The translations under genes were made by a program, and so were the position numbers. This document shows positions 1 through 8,486 of a DNA stretch of 64,000 nt, piece after piece (the stretch's first letter is position 1; each line of letters opens with the position of its first letter). The stretch is taken from positions 1-64,000 of the forward strand of contig NZ_JAFCKP010000022.1 in assembly GCF_018130245.1 (NCBI RefSeq), given 5' to 3'. The notes under the pieces are model-generated. The model saw only the letters and a list, made by a program, of their open reading frames with translations. It had not been told where the DNA came from and ran no database searches. The DNA comes from Bradyrhizobium sp. SZCCT0231. Lineage in GTDB: Bacteria > Pseudomonadota > Alphaproteobacteria > Rhizobiales > Xanthobacteraceae.

Positions 1-108
1 TCTGACTCTCCGTGGGTTCGAGTGTGGAAACCCAAACCTATCGGAAAGGCCACGCTCACCGCCCATGGAATCTACGAGTTCGCAATGACAGCGGAGAGAC
101 CGCCCCGC

Positions 109-1146
109 CTACCGCATCGGCGGGGCGTACTGCACGCCACCCGCGTTCCACAGCTGGTTCATGCCGCGCGGGATCTTCAGCTTGGACTTCTCGCCGATAT
201 TGCGCTCGTACATCTCGCCGTAATTGCCGACGTGGCGGATGATGCGCGCGGCCCAGTCCTTGGTGAGGCCGAGCTGCTCGCCGTAATTGCCCTCGGTGCC
301 GACGAGGCGCATCACTTCCGGCTTCTTCGACTTCAGGGCCTCGTCGATGTTCTCCGAGCTGACGCCGAGCTCTTCGGCGTTGATCATCGCATACAGCGTC
401 CACTTCACGATCATCATCCAGTCGTCGTCACGCTGGCGCACGACGGGGGCGAGCGGCTCCTTGGAGATCATGTCCGGCAGGATCATGTTGTCGCCGGGCT
501 TGGACAGGTTGATCCGCAGCGCGTAGAGCTGCGAGACGTCGGCGGAGAGCGTGTCGCACCTGCCGGTGTCGTAGGCCTTCACCACCTCGTTGAGGTTATC
601 GAACTTGACCTCTTCATATTTCATGTTGTTGGCGCGGAAGTAATCGGCGACGTTGAGCGCCGTCGTGGTGCCGGCCTGCACGCAGACCTTGCTGCCGGTC
701 AGGTCCAGCGAGGTCTCCTTGTTGCGCGAACGCGGCAGCATGAAGCCTGCGCCGTCGTAATAGGCGACGGCAGGGAAATAGAGATCGTAGTCGAGCTCAC
801 GCGCCATGCTCCAGGTCGAGTTGCGCGAGAGGATGTCGACCTTCCGGCTCTGCAATTCCCTGAAGCGCTCGCCGGCGTCGAGCGGAATGAATTTCGCCTT
901 GCCCGGATCGTTGAAGATCGCCGCGGCGACCGCGCGGCAGAAATCGACGTCGAAGCCGGTCCAGTTCTTGTTGTCTTCCGAGTATGAGAAGCCAGGCAGG
1001 CCCTTGTTGACGCCGCACAGCACTTCGCCGCGGCGAACGGTGCGCTTCAGGGTGCGGGTGTCGTAGAATTCATAGATGATGGCGAGGGCGCCGACCAGCA
1101 CGGCGACCGCGAGCCCGATCAGCAGGCCGCCACGAAAAGTACGCAT
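109..1146 (-). CDS. Amino acid ABC transporter substrate-binding protein (AapJ/BztA type)
   Basis: This 345-residue protein is a family 3 (polar amino acid) periplasmic receptor of the AapJ/BztA type, which binds a broad range of L-amino acids. It opens with a hydrophobic segment at about residues 8-28 with no clear AxA cleavage site, so it may be a membrane-anchored receptor. The mature part starts with a typical LCGVNKGLPGFSY strand, then GFDVDFCRAVAAAIF and LTGSKVCVQAGTTT, both family hallmarks. The ATG at 1146 is preceded by an AGAGAG purine run. Only 108 bases lie beyond the stop, so partner permeases, if any, would be outside the window. The protein family is clear; the ligand is not proven. 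Confidence 0.87.
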   Translation of the reverse strand: MRTFRGGLLIGLAVAVLVGALAIIYEFYDTRTLKRTVRRGEVLCGVNKGLPGFSYSEDNKNWTGFDVDFCRAVAAAIFNDPGKAKFIPLDAGERFRELQSRKVDILSRNSTWSMARELDYDLYFPAVAYYDGAGFMLPRSRNKETSLDLTGSKVCVQAGTTTALNVADYFRANNMKYEEVKFDNLNEVVKAYDTGRCDTLSADVSQLYALRINLSKPGDNMILPDMISKEPLAPVVRQRDDDWMMIVKWTLYAMINAEELGVSSENIDEALKSKKPEVMRLVGTEGNYGEQLGLTKDWAARIIRHVGNYGEMYERNIGEKSKLKIPRGMNQLWNAGGVQYAPPMR

Positions 1147-1193
1147 GATGTCTCTCTCTCGAAAGTCTCGGGAAAAGGAATTGGGAGGGGCCG

Positions 1194-1218
1194 GAGCATG
1201 ATCGGTGCGATCATGCTC
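1194..1218 (-). terminator. Perfect 10-bp hairpin downstream of the L,D-transpeptidase gene
   Basis: GAGCATGATC and GATCATGCTC form a perfect 10-bp stem around a 5-base loop, starting 12 bases after the ykuD-type stop codon on the minus strand. No T-run follows, so it may be a processing or rho-dependent 3' structure rather than an intrinsic terminator. The GAGCATGATC core is also common in dispersed rhizobial palindromes. Confidence 0.5.
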
Positions 1219-1230
1219 AAACCATAGCCC

Positions 1231-1824
1231 TTAGAGTTCGGGCTTCTGCCGGATGACGACCTTGGTCCCGACAGGGACGCGATCGTAGAGATCGGCGACG
1301 TCGTTGTTGACGAGACGGAAGCAGCCCGAGGACACCTTGGTGCCGATCGTGTCAGGACGGTTGGTGCCGTGGATGCGGTAGACCGTGGTGCCCAGGTACA
1401 TGGCGCGGGCGCCGAGCGGATTGCCGGGACCGCCGGCCATGAAGCGCGGCAGATAGGGCTGGCGCTGGATCATCTCCGGCGGCGGCGTCCAGTCCGGCCA
1501 CTCCTTCTTGTTGGTGATGGTCACCAGCCCCTGCCACTGAAAACCGTCGCGGCCGACGCCGATGCCGTAGCGGATCGCGCGGCCGCCGGGCTGCACCAGA
1601 TAGAGGTGCCGTTCGGCGGTCGAGACGATGATGGTGCCCGGCGCTTCCGTGGTGCGGAAGTAGACGACCTGCTTCTGCCATTCCGGCTCGAGCTGGTAGG
1701 CATCGTCCGCGACCAGGCCCGGCTCGTCGCCGCGATCGGGCTGCTGGGCGAAGGCGTATGAGGTGGTCAGAACCAGGCTCAGGGCCGTGATGAACGCCCC
1801 CGTCAGGCGACGATAATCCGTCAT
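1231..1824 (-). CDS. L,D-transpeptidase, YkuD family
   Basis: This 197-residue exported protein has a signal peptide at about residues 1-26, ending in SYAFAQ. Its YkuD domain covers about residues 55-195. The catalytic motif is visible as IHGTNRPDTIG followed by SSGCFRL, giving the His and Cys of the HX15-17SXGC signature. Enzymes of this family make 3-3 peptidoglycan crosslinks or attach proteins to peptidoglycan in the periplasm. The gene stands alone, with an intergenic repeat upstream and a hairpin downstream. Family assignment is secure; the physiological role among several paralogues usual in rhizobia is not. Confidence 0.9.
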   Translation of the reverse strand: MTDYRRLTGAFITALSLVLTTSYAFAQQPDRGDEPGLVADDAYQLEPEWQKQVVYFRTTEAPGTIIVSTAERHLYLVQPGGRAIRYGIGVGRDGFQWQGLVTITNKKEWPDWTPPPEMIQRQPYLPRFMAGGPGNPLGARAMYLGTTVYRIHGTNRPDTIGTKVSSGCFRLVNNDVADLYDRVPVGTKVVIRQKPEL

Positions 1825-2013
1825 TTCAAGCTCTCCCCGCTGCCACAGCGCAAATCATTCGGATCCATCAAACCTGAGGGGCAAGTTCATGGCAAGTTGA
1901 TGGCGCGCCGTCCTGGCATGTCACGAGAATGCTTTGGTTTTTTGACGGGGCCGGGGCAATGCCACGAACAGGGGATGGCGCGAAAAGCAGTGTTCGTGGC
2001 CGAGGTGGTACTG

Positions 2014-2165
2014 CGCTCCCTCTCCCGCTTGCGGGAGAGGGTCGGGGAGAGGGTATCTCCGCAATGGGATACTCCCCCAGAGGAGAGAACCCTCACCCGC
2101 CGCGCGGGACGATGCTCCGCATCGCCCAGTCGCGTCGGCCTCTCCCGCAAGCGGGAGAGGCTAAG
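2014..2165. repeat. Dispersed hairpin repeat, CTCTCCC/GGGAGAG family
   Basis: The 385-base gap 1825-2209 holds no gene. It carries two self-complementary blocks (2019-2040 and 2138-2159) with CTCTCCC and GGGAGAG arms, joined by GTCGGGGAGAGGGT and ACCCTCACCCGC segments that also pair with each other. The same design recurs at 34150-34425 and 39717-39903, and in part at 4706-4737 and inside the ATPase gene at 19110-19218. Confidence 0.75.
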
Positions 2166-2209
2166 GGAGCCCGCCGCGCCAATCGAGTCCTACTCGAAGC
2201 CACTTTGCT

Positions 2210-3184
2210 TCAGATGTTGTTGCTCCCCGCCGCGATTCCGAGCCGCCGGACGATCTCGGCCGCCACCGCGCGTGCCTCCAGCCTCGACCCGATGCGGGGG
2301 CTGCGAAACCGTGGTCCCGAATGCAGCCGGATCGAGACGATGCAGTGCTCGTCCTCGGAGCGGCCACGGCGCTCGACCGTGATCGCCTTCACGTTGCGCC
2401 CCTCGATATGGTCGGCGCGCAGGCTGCCGTCGCCCCACAGGCGCTCAACGCGAATATCGTTCTGCCGGATGATCCAGAAGGCGCCGGTGGCGAGGTTGGC
2501 GTAGCGATAGACGGCGAATGCAGCGATCGCACCGAGCGGCAGCAACAGGATATCGACATGGCTGGGGGAGAGGCCACGCCAGAGCTTGTAGGCGTAAGGC
2601 ACGGCGGACAACGCCACGGCGATCAGCGCGACGATGCGGATGTCCCGCGCGGAAAACGCCTCGAGAGGCTCGCCGAGATGCATCTCGGGATTGCTGGCAT
2701 CGAGCGGATTGACGGGCTCCTCGACATTGGGAACCTCGAACTGCGTCGCGACCCGGGCGACCGTGTCACGAACATGGGTGACATCAGAGATCGGCGGCGA
2801 GGTCAGGCGCTCCCCCGAGACAAGCGTGAAGACGAGTTGAAAGCGGGCTTTCACCCTCTTGCTGCCGGGGACCTGTAACCCCGCGATGTCGTCCTTCCCG
2901 ACGATCCGCGTGCGGAGCTTTCCAAAGGGACGCTGATGCCCGATCAGGATCTCATCAGGCGTGATGATCCACACCACCGCCGGCGCCATCATGATGCCGA
3001 CGACGAACCCGGCGCCAACCAACAGCGCCACCACCGATATGATGATTTCCAGCGTGTCTTGCGTGAATAGGCCCGGCGTGAAGCAGAGCGCAACGGCGGC
3101 CGCAGAGCCGGCCACGATCAGCCGCTGCGCGATCGAGGAGCCTTCACGAAGGCGAATGTCGCTATGGCTGGGCGTGTCGTCCAT
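2210..3184 (-). CDS. Membrane protein with two PH-like modules, function unknown
   Basis: The protein has about 324 residues if the ATG at 3184 is used; a TTG at 3256 would add 24 poorly structured residues. Hydrophobic pairs lie near residues 18-75 and again near 185-230. Each pair is followed by a beta-rich stretch containing WIITPDEILIG or FWIIRQNDIRVERLWG. That internal duplication, a membrane hairpin plus a short beta module, resembles bacterial PH-domain membrane proteins, but I infer this from pattern alone. The gene is monocistronic between the L,D-transpeptidase and the thioredoxin gene. I do not recognise a specific function. Confidence 0.7.
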   Translation of the reverse strand: MDDTPSHSDIRLREGSSIAQRLIVAGSAAAVALCFTPGLFTQDTLEIIISVVALLVGAGFVVGIMMAPAVVWIITPDEILIGHQRPFGKLRTRIVGKDDIAGLQVPGSKRVKARFQLVFTLVSGERLTSPPISDVTHVRDTVARVATQFEVPNVEEPVNPLDASNPEMHLGEPLEAFSARDIRIVALIAVALSAVPYAYKLWRGLSPSHVDILLLPLGAIAAFAVYRYANLATGAFWIIRQNDIRVERLWGDGSLRADHIEGRNVKAITVERRGRSEDEHCIVSIRLHSGPRFRSPRIGSRLEARAVAAEIVRRLGIAAGSNNI

Positions 3185-3287
3185 TGCGGGCGGCTGATTG
3201 CGTCGCTCGCGAAACTCCACGGACGGGTCCGTGGAGTCAAGCAACAAGGGCGACAACTGAAACCCGCCCCGCGACGGCCGCGCGGCG

Positions 3288-3851
3288 TCAGCTGCTGGCG
3301 TTGAGCAGCCTTGCCACGGTGCGGTCGATCTGGTCGTAAGCCCCTTCGCCGGCGTGCTGGAACACGATCTTGCCGGTCTGGTCGATGATGTATTGCGCCG
3401 GCCAGTATTGATTGCGATAGGCGTTCCAGGTCCTGGAATCGTTGTCCTGCGCCACCGGATAGGTGATGCCGTGGCGCTTCAGCGCGGCCTGCACGTTGGC
3501 GGCCGAGCGCTCGAACGGGAATTCCGGCGTGTGCACGCCGACCACGACGAGACCCCGGTCCTTGTACTTGGCATAGAGGTCGGTGACGTGCGGCAGCGTG
3601 TTGACGCAGTTGACGCAGCCATAGGTCCAGAAGTCGACCAGCACGACCTTGCCGCGGAGGTCGGCCATGCTGAGCGGCTTCGAGTTGAACCAGTTGGTGA
3701 TGCCGGTGAAATCGGGCGCAGCCTGCTGGCTCGCCGCGGCGACGGTGATCGGCGCGGCGCGCGCGGCCTCGTCGCAGATGCCGGGGATGACGGCGCCGGT
3801 GACGGTGATGCCGATCAGTGCAGCAGACATTGCGAGCAGTTTGAGAGTCAT
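3288..3851 (-). CDS. Periplasmic thioredoxin-like protein (DipZ/TlpA type)
   Basis: This 187-residue redox protein has an N-terminal signal at about residues 1-33 and a thioredoxin fold from about residue 45. The active site reads FWTYGCVNCVNTLPH, a CxxC of the DipZ type, followed by GVHTPEFPFE and the cis-proline strand YWPAQYIIDQTG. Such proteins use electrons passed through a CcdA-type membrane protein to reduce extracytoplasmic disulfides. The ccdA-like gene lies immediately upstream on the same strand (31 bases), so together they look like a split version of the fused DipZ protein. The downstream targets are unknown. Confidence 0.88.
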   Translation of the reverse strand: MTLKLLAMSAALIGITVTGAVIPGICDEAARAAPITVAAASQQAAPDFTGITNWFNSKPLSMADLRGKVVLVDFWTYGCVNCVNTLPHVTDLYAKYKDRGLVVVGVHTPEFPFERSAANVQAALKRHGITYPVAQDNDSRTWNAYRNQYWPAQYIIDQTGKIVFQHAGEGAYDQIDRTVARLLNASS

Positions 3852-3882
3852 GGAAGCGTCCTCCGGTGAAGATGAGGGGTGA

Positions 3883-4581
3883 TCACAGGCCGATCCGGCC
3901 GGTGGGGTAGAAGGCGGTAAGCCACGCCACGATCAGCGTGTCGTATTGGAAATAGGCGGCGACCGCGAAGCCGATCACGACCACGCCAAAGCCCTGCTGC
4001 AGCCGTGGCGAGATGCGCGCGAGGCTGCGCACGCGCGTGGTCGCGGCCTGTCCGCCATAGGCTATTCCCAGCATCGGGATCGCAGCACCGATGGCGTAGG
4101 CGACCAGCAGCGTGCCGGCCCAGGCAACGTTTTTCGACGTCGCCACCAGCGTCAGGATCGAGCCGAGCACCGGTCCTGCGCAGGGTGTCCAGACCAGCCC
4201 CAGCGTGGTGCCGAGCACGAGCCCGCCGAGCGCGCCCTCGCGCTGCGCGCCGCCTGAGCTGCCGAGATCGAGCCAGCCATTGAGCCGGATCGACAACCAT
4301 TCGAACGGGGCCGGCCACAGCATCAACAGGCCGAAGCCGAGCAGCAGGATCGATGCGGCTTCGCGCAGCACGTTCGGATCGAAATCGAATGCCCGCGTGA
4401 TCGCACCGAGCAGCAATGCGACTGCGGAGAAGGACATGACGAAGCCGAGCGCGATCATCGCGGGTCGCAGATGCCCCGCGCGCCCGATCGAGGCGCCGAG
4501 CAGGATCGGCAACATCGGCAACGTGCAGGGCGCGGCAATGGTGAGGATGCCGGCGAGGAGAGCGAACAGCAGTTCGAGCAT
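3883..4581 (-). CDS. CcdA-family thiol-disulfide transmembrane electron carrier
   Basis: This 232-residue protein has about six membrane segments. The two redox cysteines of the family are in the repeated contexts TIAAPCTLPMLPILLG (about residue 19) and LVWTPCAGPVLGSIL (about residue 130). CcdA proteins move reducing equivalents from cytoplasmic thioredoxin to periplasmic acceptors. It is the first gene of a pair with the thioredoxin-like gene at 3288-3851. No cytochrome c maturation genes are nearby, so a general disulfide-reduction role is as likely as cytochrome c biogenesis. Confidence 0.88.
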   Translation of the reverse strand: MLELLFALLAGILTIAAPCTLPMLPILLGASIGRAGHLRPAMIALGFVMSFSAVALLLGAITRAFDFDPNVLREAASILLLGFGLLMLWPAPFEWLSIRLNGWLDLGSSGGAQREGALGGLVLGTTLGLVWTPCAGPVLGSILTLVATSKNVAWAGTLLVAYAIGAAIPMLGIAYGGQAATTRVRSLARISPRLQQGFGVVVIGFAVAAYFQYDTLIVAWLTAFYPTGRIGL

Positions 4582-4762
4582 GAGGCACTCGTGAGGGAGG
4601 TCACGAGGGCTGTTCGGGATGGAGGCGCGGATCGTTACGCGGCGTCACGCTTTCGTGAGGGGGCTTACTGTTTGGCAGAGCACTGTGCCGGCTCCGCAGT
4701 CGGTGCGCTCCCTCCCCCGCTAGCGGGGGCCCGCGGCAAGAGCCTGGCCCCCAAATACAAAA
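4582..4762. other. Gene-free stretch with a partial dispersed repeat
   Basis: No credible ORF is seen here. Bases 4706-4737 contain CCTCCCCCGCTAGCGGGGG, a short member of the dispersed hairpin repeats found elsewhere in the window. Confidence 0.5.
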
Positions 4763-4791
4763 CGACCCGGACGGGGGCATCGTCCGGGTCG
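4755..4791 (-). terminator. Rho-independent terminator of the sigma-factor transcript
   Basis: On the minus strand a 10-bp perfect stem, CGACCCGGAC with GTCCGGGTCG (4763-4772 and 4782-4791, 9-base loop), is followed by TTTTGTATTTG. It lies about 165 bases downstream of the sigma-factor stop, which implies an unusually long 3' untranslated region. Confidence 0.8.
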
Positions 4792-4954
4792 CTGGAGGTC
4801 TTGGGAGGTTTAACGAAACCGTATGGGAGCTTTATAGGGGGGAAGTTTTTCCGCCTGATGTTGTCGTTTGTTTCAATTGTTTCGTCAGCGGTAACGCTTC
4901 CGTGTCCTGGGATGGGACCAGAACTTCGGCCCTATCCCTTTGAAATCATTATCC

Positions 4955-5566
4955 TTACGCGGCGAAACGGTCGACGCCGGCGCCCTTAAGCAAATCGGCC
5001 AGCTGCTTGCGGGCGTAGAACATCCGCGTCTTCACCGTGCTCTGGGGGATGCCGATGATCTGGCCGACCTCCTCCACCGACTTCTCGTGGTAGTAGACGA
5101 GGTTGATGATCTCCCGATGCGCCGGCGACAGCTTCTGCACGCAGGCGCGCAGGATGGCGCTGGTGTCGCTGCGGTCGAGCGAGGTCTCCGGCGTGTCGCA
5201 ACCGTCCGGAATCTGGCGCACGTCTTCCTGGTCGATGTCCTCGAAGCGGCGCTGGCGCATCGCGGTCAGCGCCTTGAAGCGGGCGATCGAGAGCAGCCAG
5301 GTCGAGACCTGCGAGCGGCCCTGGAATTGGCCGGCGGTCCGCCACACGTCCAGAAACACCTGGCTGACCAGGTCTTCCGCCGTGGTGGCGTCGCGCACGA
5401 TGCGCAGGATGAAGCGATACACCCGCACATTGTGCCGGCAATAAAGGATGTGCATGGCGGTCCGGTTGCCGTCGGCGATGCTTTCGAGCAGCATGTCGTC
5501 CGAGGTCGCCTGAGCGGCAATGATGCTCTGGCTGGCTTGGGCGTTGATGGCAATGACGTTCCGCAT
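4955..5566 (-). CDS. ECF-type RNA polymerase sigma factor
   Basis: This 203-residue protein has sigma region 2 at about residues 35-105, with DLVSQVFLDVWR and the FKALTAMRQRR end. Region 4 is at about 130-195, with LSPAHREIINLVYYHEKSVEEVGQIIGIPQSTVKTRMFYARKQL as its helix-turn-helix. There is no region 1 or 3, as expected for ECF sigma factors. No anti-sigma gene overlaps or follows: the next genes on this strand lie beyond a strong terminator. The N-terminal 25 residues are extra to the usual core. The target promoters and the control mechanism are unknown. Confidence 0.88.
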   Translation of the reverse strand: MRNVIAINAQASQSIIAAQATSDDMLLESIADGNRTAMHILYCRHNVRVYRFILRIVRDATTAEDLVSQVFLDVWRTAGQFQGRSQVSTWLLSIARFKALTAMRQRRFEDIDQEDVRQIPDGCDTPETSLDRSDTSAILRACVQKLSPAHREIINLVYYHEKSVEEVGQIIGIPQSTVKTRMFYARKQLADLLKGAGVDRFAA

Positions 5567-5878
5567 GGACTTGGCTCCCCGTAGCGCCGCAACCGAGCGG
5601 CGTTTCCTTGGACCAAAGTGTTAATCAGCCAACGTTTCGGGACGTCTGCACGAAAAGCGGAAAATGGTTTCGTGCGCCGCCAAATTGTTTCGTCGAAAGG
5701 GGCGCGACGAAACATTCGAGGCAAAAAGCCGTGGAGTTTCAATGTGCGGAAAATACGGGGCGGGGATTTGGGGGCCGCCGCGCGGAGGTGCCACGGAACG
5801 AATCTCGGCGATTTGCGTTCGGTCGCGCCACACGCACCCCTGTCGTCCCGAGGCGCGCGCAGTCAAGATGCCGGTCTC
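5567..5878. other. Intergenic region upstream of the sigma factor, no gene seen
   Basis: This stretch should hold the sigma-factor promoter. I see no convincing GGAAC/CGTT-type element and no supported small gene; ORFs on both strands look like random high-GC frames. Confidence 0.4.
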
Positions 5879-5968
5879 GTAGGGTGGGCAAAGGCGCAAA
5901 GCGCCGTGCCCACGATCTCTCGCAATTATCGAAGGAATGGTGGGCACGCTTCGCTTTGCCCACCCTAC
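5879..5968. repeat. Dispersed inverted repeat, GTAGGGTGGGCAAAG family (copy 1)
   Basis: The 90-base element begins GTAGGGTGGGCAAAG and ends CTTTGCCCACCCTAC, so its ends are inverted copies. An internal GCGCAAAGCGC is also self-complementary. A second copy at 22806-22893 matches at nearly every base except the centre, so this is a mobile or amplified element rather than a gene-specific site. Confidence 0.85.
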
Positions 5969-5992
5969 AGCACCTGTCTGCGCCGCGCGCCC

Positions 5993-6730
5993 CTACGCCT
6001 TCTCGCCCGCCGGCGAGAACAGATAGCCGCCGCCGCGGATGGTGCGAATCACCGCCGGCTTGGCCGGGTCGGGCTCGATCTTGCGGCGAATGCGCATGAT
6101 GCGGAGATCGACGGCGCGGTCGAAGGCCTCGGCGTCGCGCGCATTGGCCAATTCCAGCAGGCGCTCGCGCGACAGCACGCGTTTCGGATTGGCCGCGAAC
6201 ACCTTGAGCAGCCCGAACTCGGACGCCGTCAGCGGATGCTCGTTGCCCTCGTCGTCGCGCAAGGCCTGCGCTTCGAGATCGAGCCATTTGGTGCCGAAGC
6301 GCACCAGTTGGTCCTTGTCCGATTTCGCCGCCGATGCGTCCTGCGTAGCAGCCTTGGCCGGCCCGCTCCGCCGCAGCACCGAGCGGATGCGCGCCATCAG
6401 CTCGCGCAGCTCGCACGGCTTTGCCACGTAGTCGTCGGCGCCGAGCTCGAGCCCGACGACGCGGTCGATCGGGCTCGCGGTCGCCGTCAGCATGATGACA
6501 GGCACGTTGATGCGGCTCTTGAGGTCGCGGATGATCGAGAGCCCGTCTTCCTCGGGCATGTTGAGGTCGAGCACGACGAGATCGGGCATGCTGCCCTGGA
6601 TCGCGGCGCGCAAGGACTTGCCGCCGTCGCACAGCGTCACCGTGAAGCCGTGCATCTTGAGGTAATCGCCGACCATCTCCCGGGCCGGGGCCTCATCGTC
6701 GACGATCATGATGTGCTGGCTTTGGGTCAT
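5993..6730 (-). CDS. OmpR/PhoB-family response regulator
   Basis: This 245-residue regulator has a receiver domain at about residues 5-120. The phospho-acceptor is Asp55 in LVVLDLNMPEEDG, an acidic pair lies at DDE (11-13), and the conserved lysine is in VAKPCEL. A winged-helix DNA-binding domain follows from about 140 to 240, with LTASEFGLLKVFAANPKRVLSRE and the VDLRIMRIRRKIEPDP recognition region. It is the last gene of a four-gene minus-strand operon, 10 bases after the hybrid kinase gene. The kinases encoded upstream are its likely phosphate donors. Confidence 0.92.
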   Translation of the reverse strand: MTQSQHIMIVDDEAPAREMVGDYLKMHGFTVTLCDGGKSLRAAIQGSMPDLVVLDLNMPEEDGLSIIRDLKSRINVPVIMLTATASPIDRVVGLELGADDYVAKPCELRELMARIRSVLRRSGPAKAATQDASAAKSDKDQLVRFGTKWLDLEAQALRDDEGNEHPLTASEFGLLKVFAANPKRVLSRERLLELANARDAEAFDRAVDLRIMRIRRKIEPDPAKPAVIRTIRGGGYLFSPAGEKA

Positions 6731-6740
6731 GGGCTTCAGA

Positions 6741-8486
6741 TCACGGCATCTCGGTCGCGGGAAGGGTGATGGTGAAGGTCGAGCCCTTGCCGGGGCCCTC
6801 GCTGTCGGCGGTCACGTCGCCGCCATGCATGTCGATGATACGCTTGACGATGGATAACCCAAGCCCCGTCGAGCTCTCGCCGGCGGTCGGTTTGGCGGAC
6901 AGCCGCTGGAACCGGCCGAACAGGCGGCCGAGATCCTCCGGCGACAGGCCGGCGCCCTCGTCGCTGACGCGGACGATGGTGTCGCTGCCCTCATGGGTGA
7001 CGGCGACCCCGATCTTGCCGCCGATCGGCGAGTATTTGATGGCGTTGCTGATGAGATTGTCGATCGCCTCGCGGATGCGGTCGGTGTCGCACATGGTGGT
7101 GATGTTGGGCGGCGCGGTGACGCTGATCGCCTGCTGCTTGTTGACCGCGAGCGGCTGGTTGGCCTCGGCGACCTCCTTGACCAGGGCCGCGACGTCGACC
7201 GGCTCGCGGCGGATGGTGATGTCGAAAGCATCGGCCATCGCATCCGAGATCAGGTGGTCTACCATCGTGGTCAGGCGCTTGGTGGCGTCGCGGATGTGGT
7301 CGACCTGGGCGACCACGCCGCCCATCGATGCGCCGGTCGAGATCAGCTCCTTCAGCATCTCGGTGCGGCCGAGGATGACGCCGAGCGGGTTCTTGAGGTC
7401 GTGCGCGACCGTGCCCAGAATCTCGTTCTTGAAGCCGTTGGCGCGCTGCAGCCGCAGCCATTGCGCCGAGAGCCGGCGGTTGGCCTGCATCAGCGCGCGG
7501 GTGCGCTGCGCGACGCGGTCCTCCAGCTGCGCGTTGGCGTCCTGCAGCTGCTGGTAGAGGATCACGTTGTCGAAGGCGATCGAGAGCCTGGAGGAGAAGA
7601 TCTCGACCAGCGAGCGGTCGGTCTCCGACAGCTCGCGCTCGGCCTGCAGCAGCACCACGACCTCGCGGCCGGATCCGGTGCGCAAATAGATCACGCTGCG
7701 GTGGTCGGCGAATTCGTTCTTGCGGCGCTGAAACGCGGCCTCCACCATCTCGCGCAGCTCGGGGTCGAGCGCCTTCGAGGAGGTGGTGCCGATGAAGCGG
7801 CTGTAGCAGCCGCTGCCGGCGAGCACCGACAGCTCGGGATCGGTGCCGCCATTGTCGCGCAGCACCAGGATGCCGGCGCAATCGACGTTGAGCAGCGAAG
7901 CAAGCTGGGTCAGCACGCCCTCGGCGAGCCGCTGCATCGACTTGAAGTCGTACAGCGTCGAGGCGGCGTCGATGATGATCTCCAGCCCGCGCCGTGTCTG
8001 CACCATGCGCTCGAGCTGCTGATAGGAGCGCAGCGCCGCGGTCAGCGAGGTGAACAGCTTGTCGGCGGTGAGCTCGGTCTTGGCCTTGTAGTCGTTGATG
8101 TCGTATTGCACGATCACGCGCCGCTCCGGCGCCTGGCCGGGCTGGCCGGTGCGCAGGATGATGCGCACGGTCTCGTTCCGGATCTCGTTGCGGATGAACT
8201 CGACCAGCTCGAGGCCGGCGACGTCGGTCTCCATGATGACGTCGAGCAGCACGGCGGCGATGTCGCCGTGCTCGGCCATCAGCTTGCGGCCTTCCGCCGC
8301 GGAATAGGCCGACAGAATCTCAAGGCTCTGGCCGTTGAGGCTGTAGTCCGACAGCGCAAAACGGGTGCCGTCATGCACGGCCGGATCGTCATCGATGACG
8401 GCGATCTTCCATTTTCGGGCGTTACTCTCCTCCGACGCGGTACCGGTATCGTCGATCAGGTGGAGGACATCGTCCTGTTCGGCCAT
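6741..8486 (-). CDS. Response-regulator/histidine kinase hybrid with DUF3369
   Basis: This 581-residue cytoplasmic protein starts with a receiver domain (about 25-155, phospho-acceptor Asp82 in AVLLDVIMETD). A DUF3369/GAF-like region follows (about 160-310), then a short coiled coil (about 310-350). The kinase core has His362 in GTVAHDLKNPLG and an ATPase domain with NLISNAIKYS, DEGAGL and TGLGLSIV. There are no membrane segments, so it must receive its signal as phosphate or a small ligand. It overlaps the upstream membrane kinase gene by 31 bases and precedes the OmpR regulator by 10. A receiver-first architecture suggests it works as an intermediate in a phosphorelay. Confidence 0.9.
   Translation of the reverse strand: MAEQDDVLHLIDDTGTASEESNARKWKIAVIDDDPAVHDGTRFALSDYSLNGQSLEILSAYSAAEGRKLMAEHGDIAAVLLDVIMETDVAGLELVEFIRNEIRNETVRIILRTGQPGQAPERRVIVQYDINDYKAKTELTADKLFTSLTAALRSYQQLERMVQTRRGLEIIIDAASTLYDFKSMQRLAEGVLTQLASLLNVDCAGILVLRDNGGTDPELSVLAGSGCYSRFIGTTSSKALDPELREMVEAAFQRRKNEFADHRSVIYLRTGSGREVVVLLQAERELSETDRSLVEIFSSRLSIAFDNVILYQQLQDANAQLEDRVAQRTRALMQANRRLSAQWLRLQRANGFKNEILGTVAHDLKNPLGVILGRTEMLKELISTGASMGGVVAQVDHIRDATKRLTTMVDHLISDAMADAFDITIRREPVDVAALVKEVAEANQPLAVNKQQAISVTAPPNITTMCDTDRIREAIDNLISNAIKYSPIGGKIGVAVTHEGSDTIVRVSDEGAGLSPEDLGRLFGRFQRLSAKPTAGESSTGLGLSIVKRIIDMHGGDVTADSEGPGKGSTFTITLPATEMP

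Noticed and set aside
1-108. The first 108 bases, checked for a tRNA or gene end
   Set aside because: No cloverleaf, no supported frame and no repeat could be made out.
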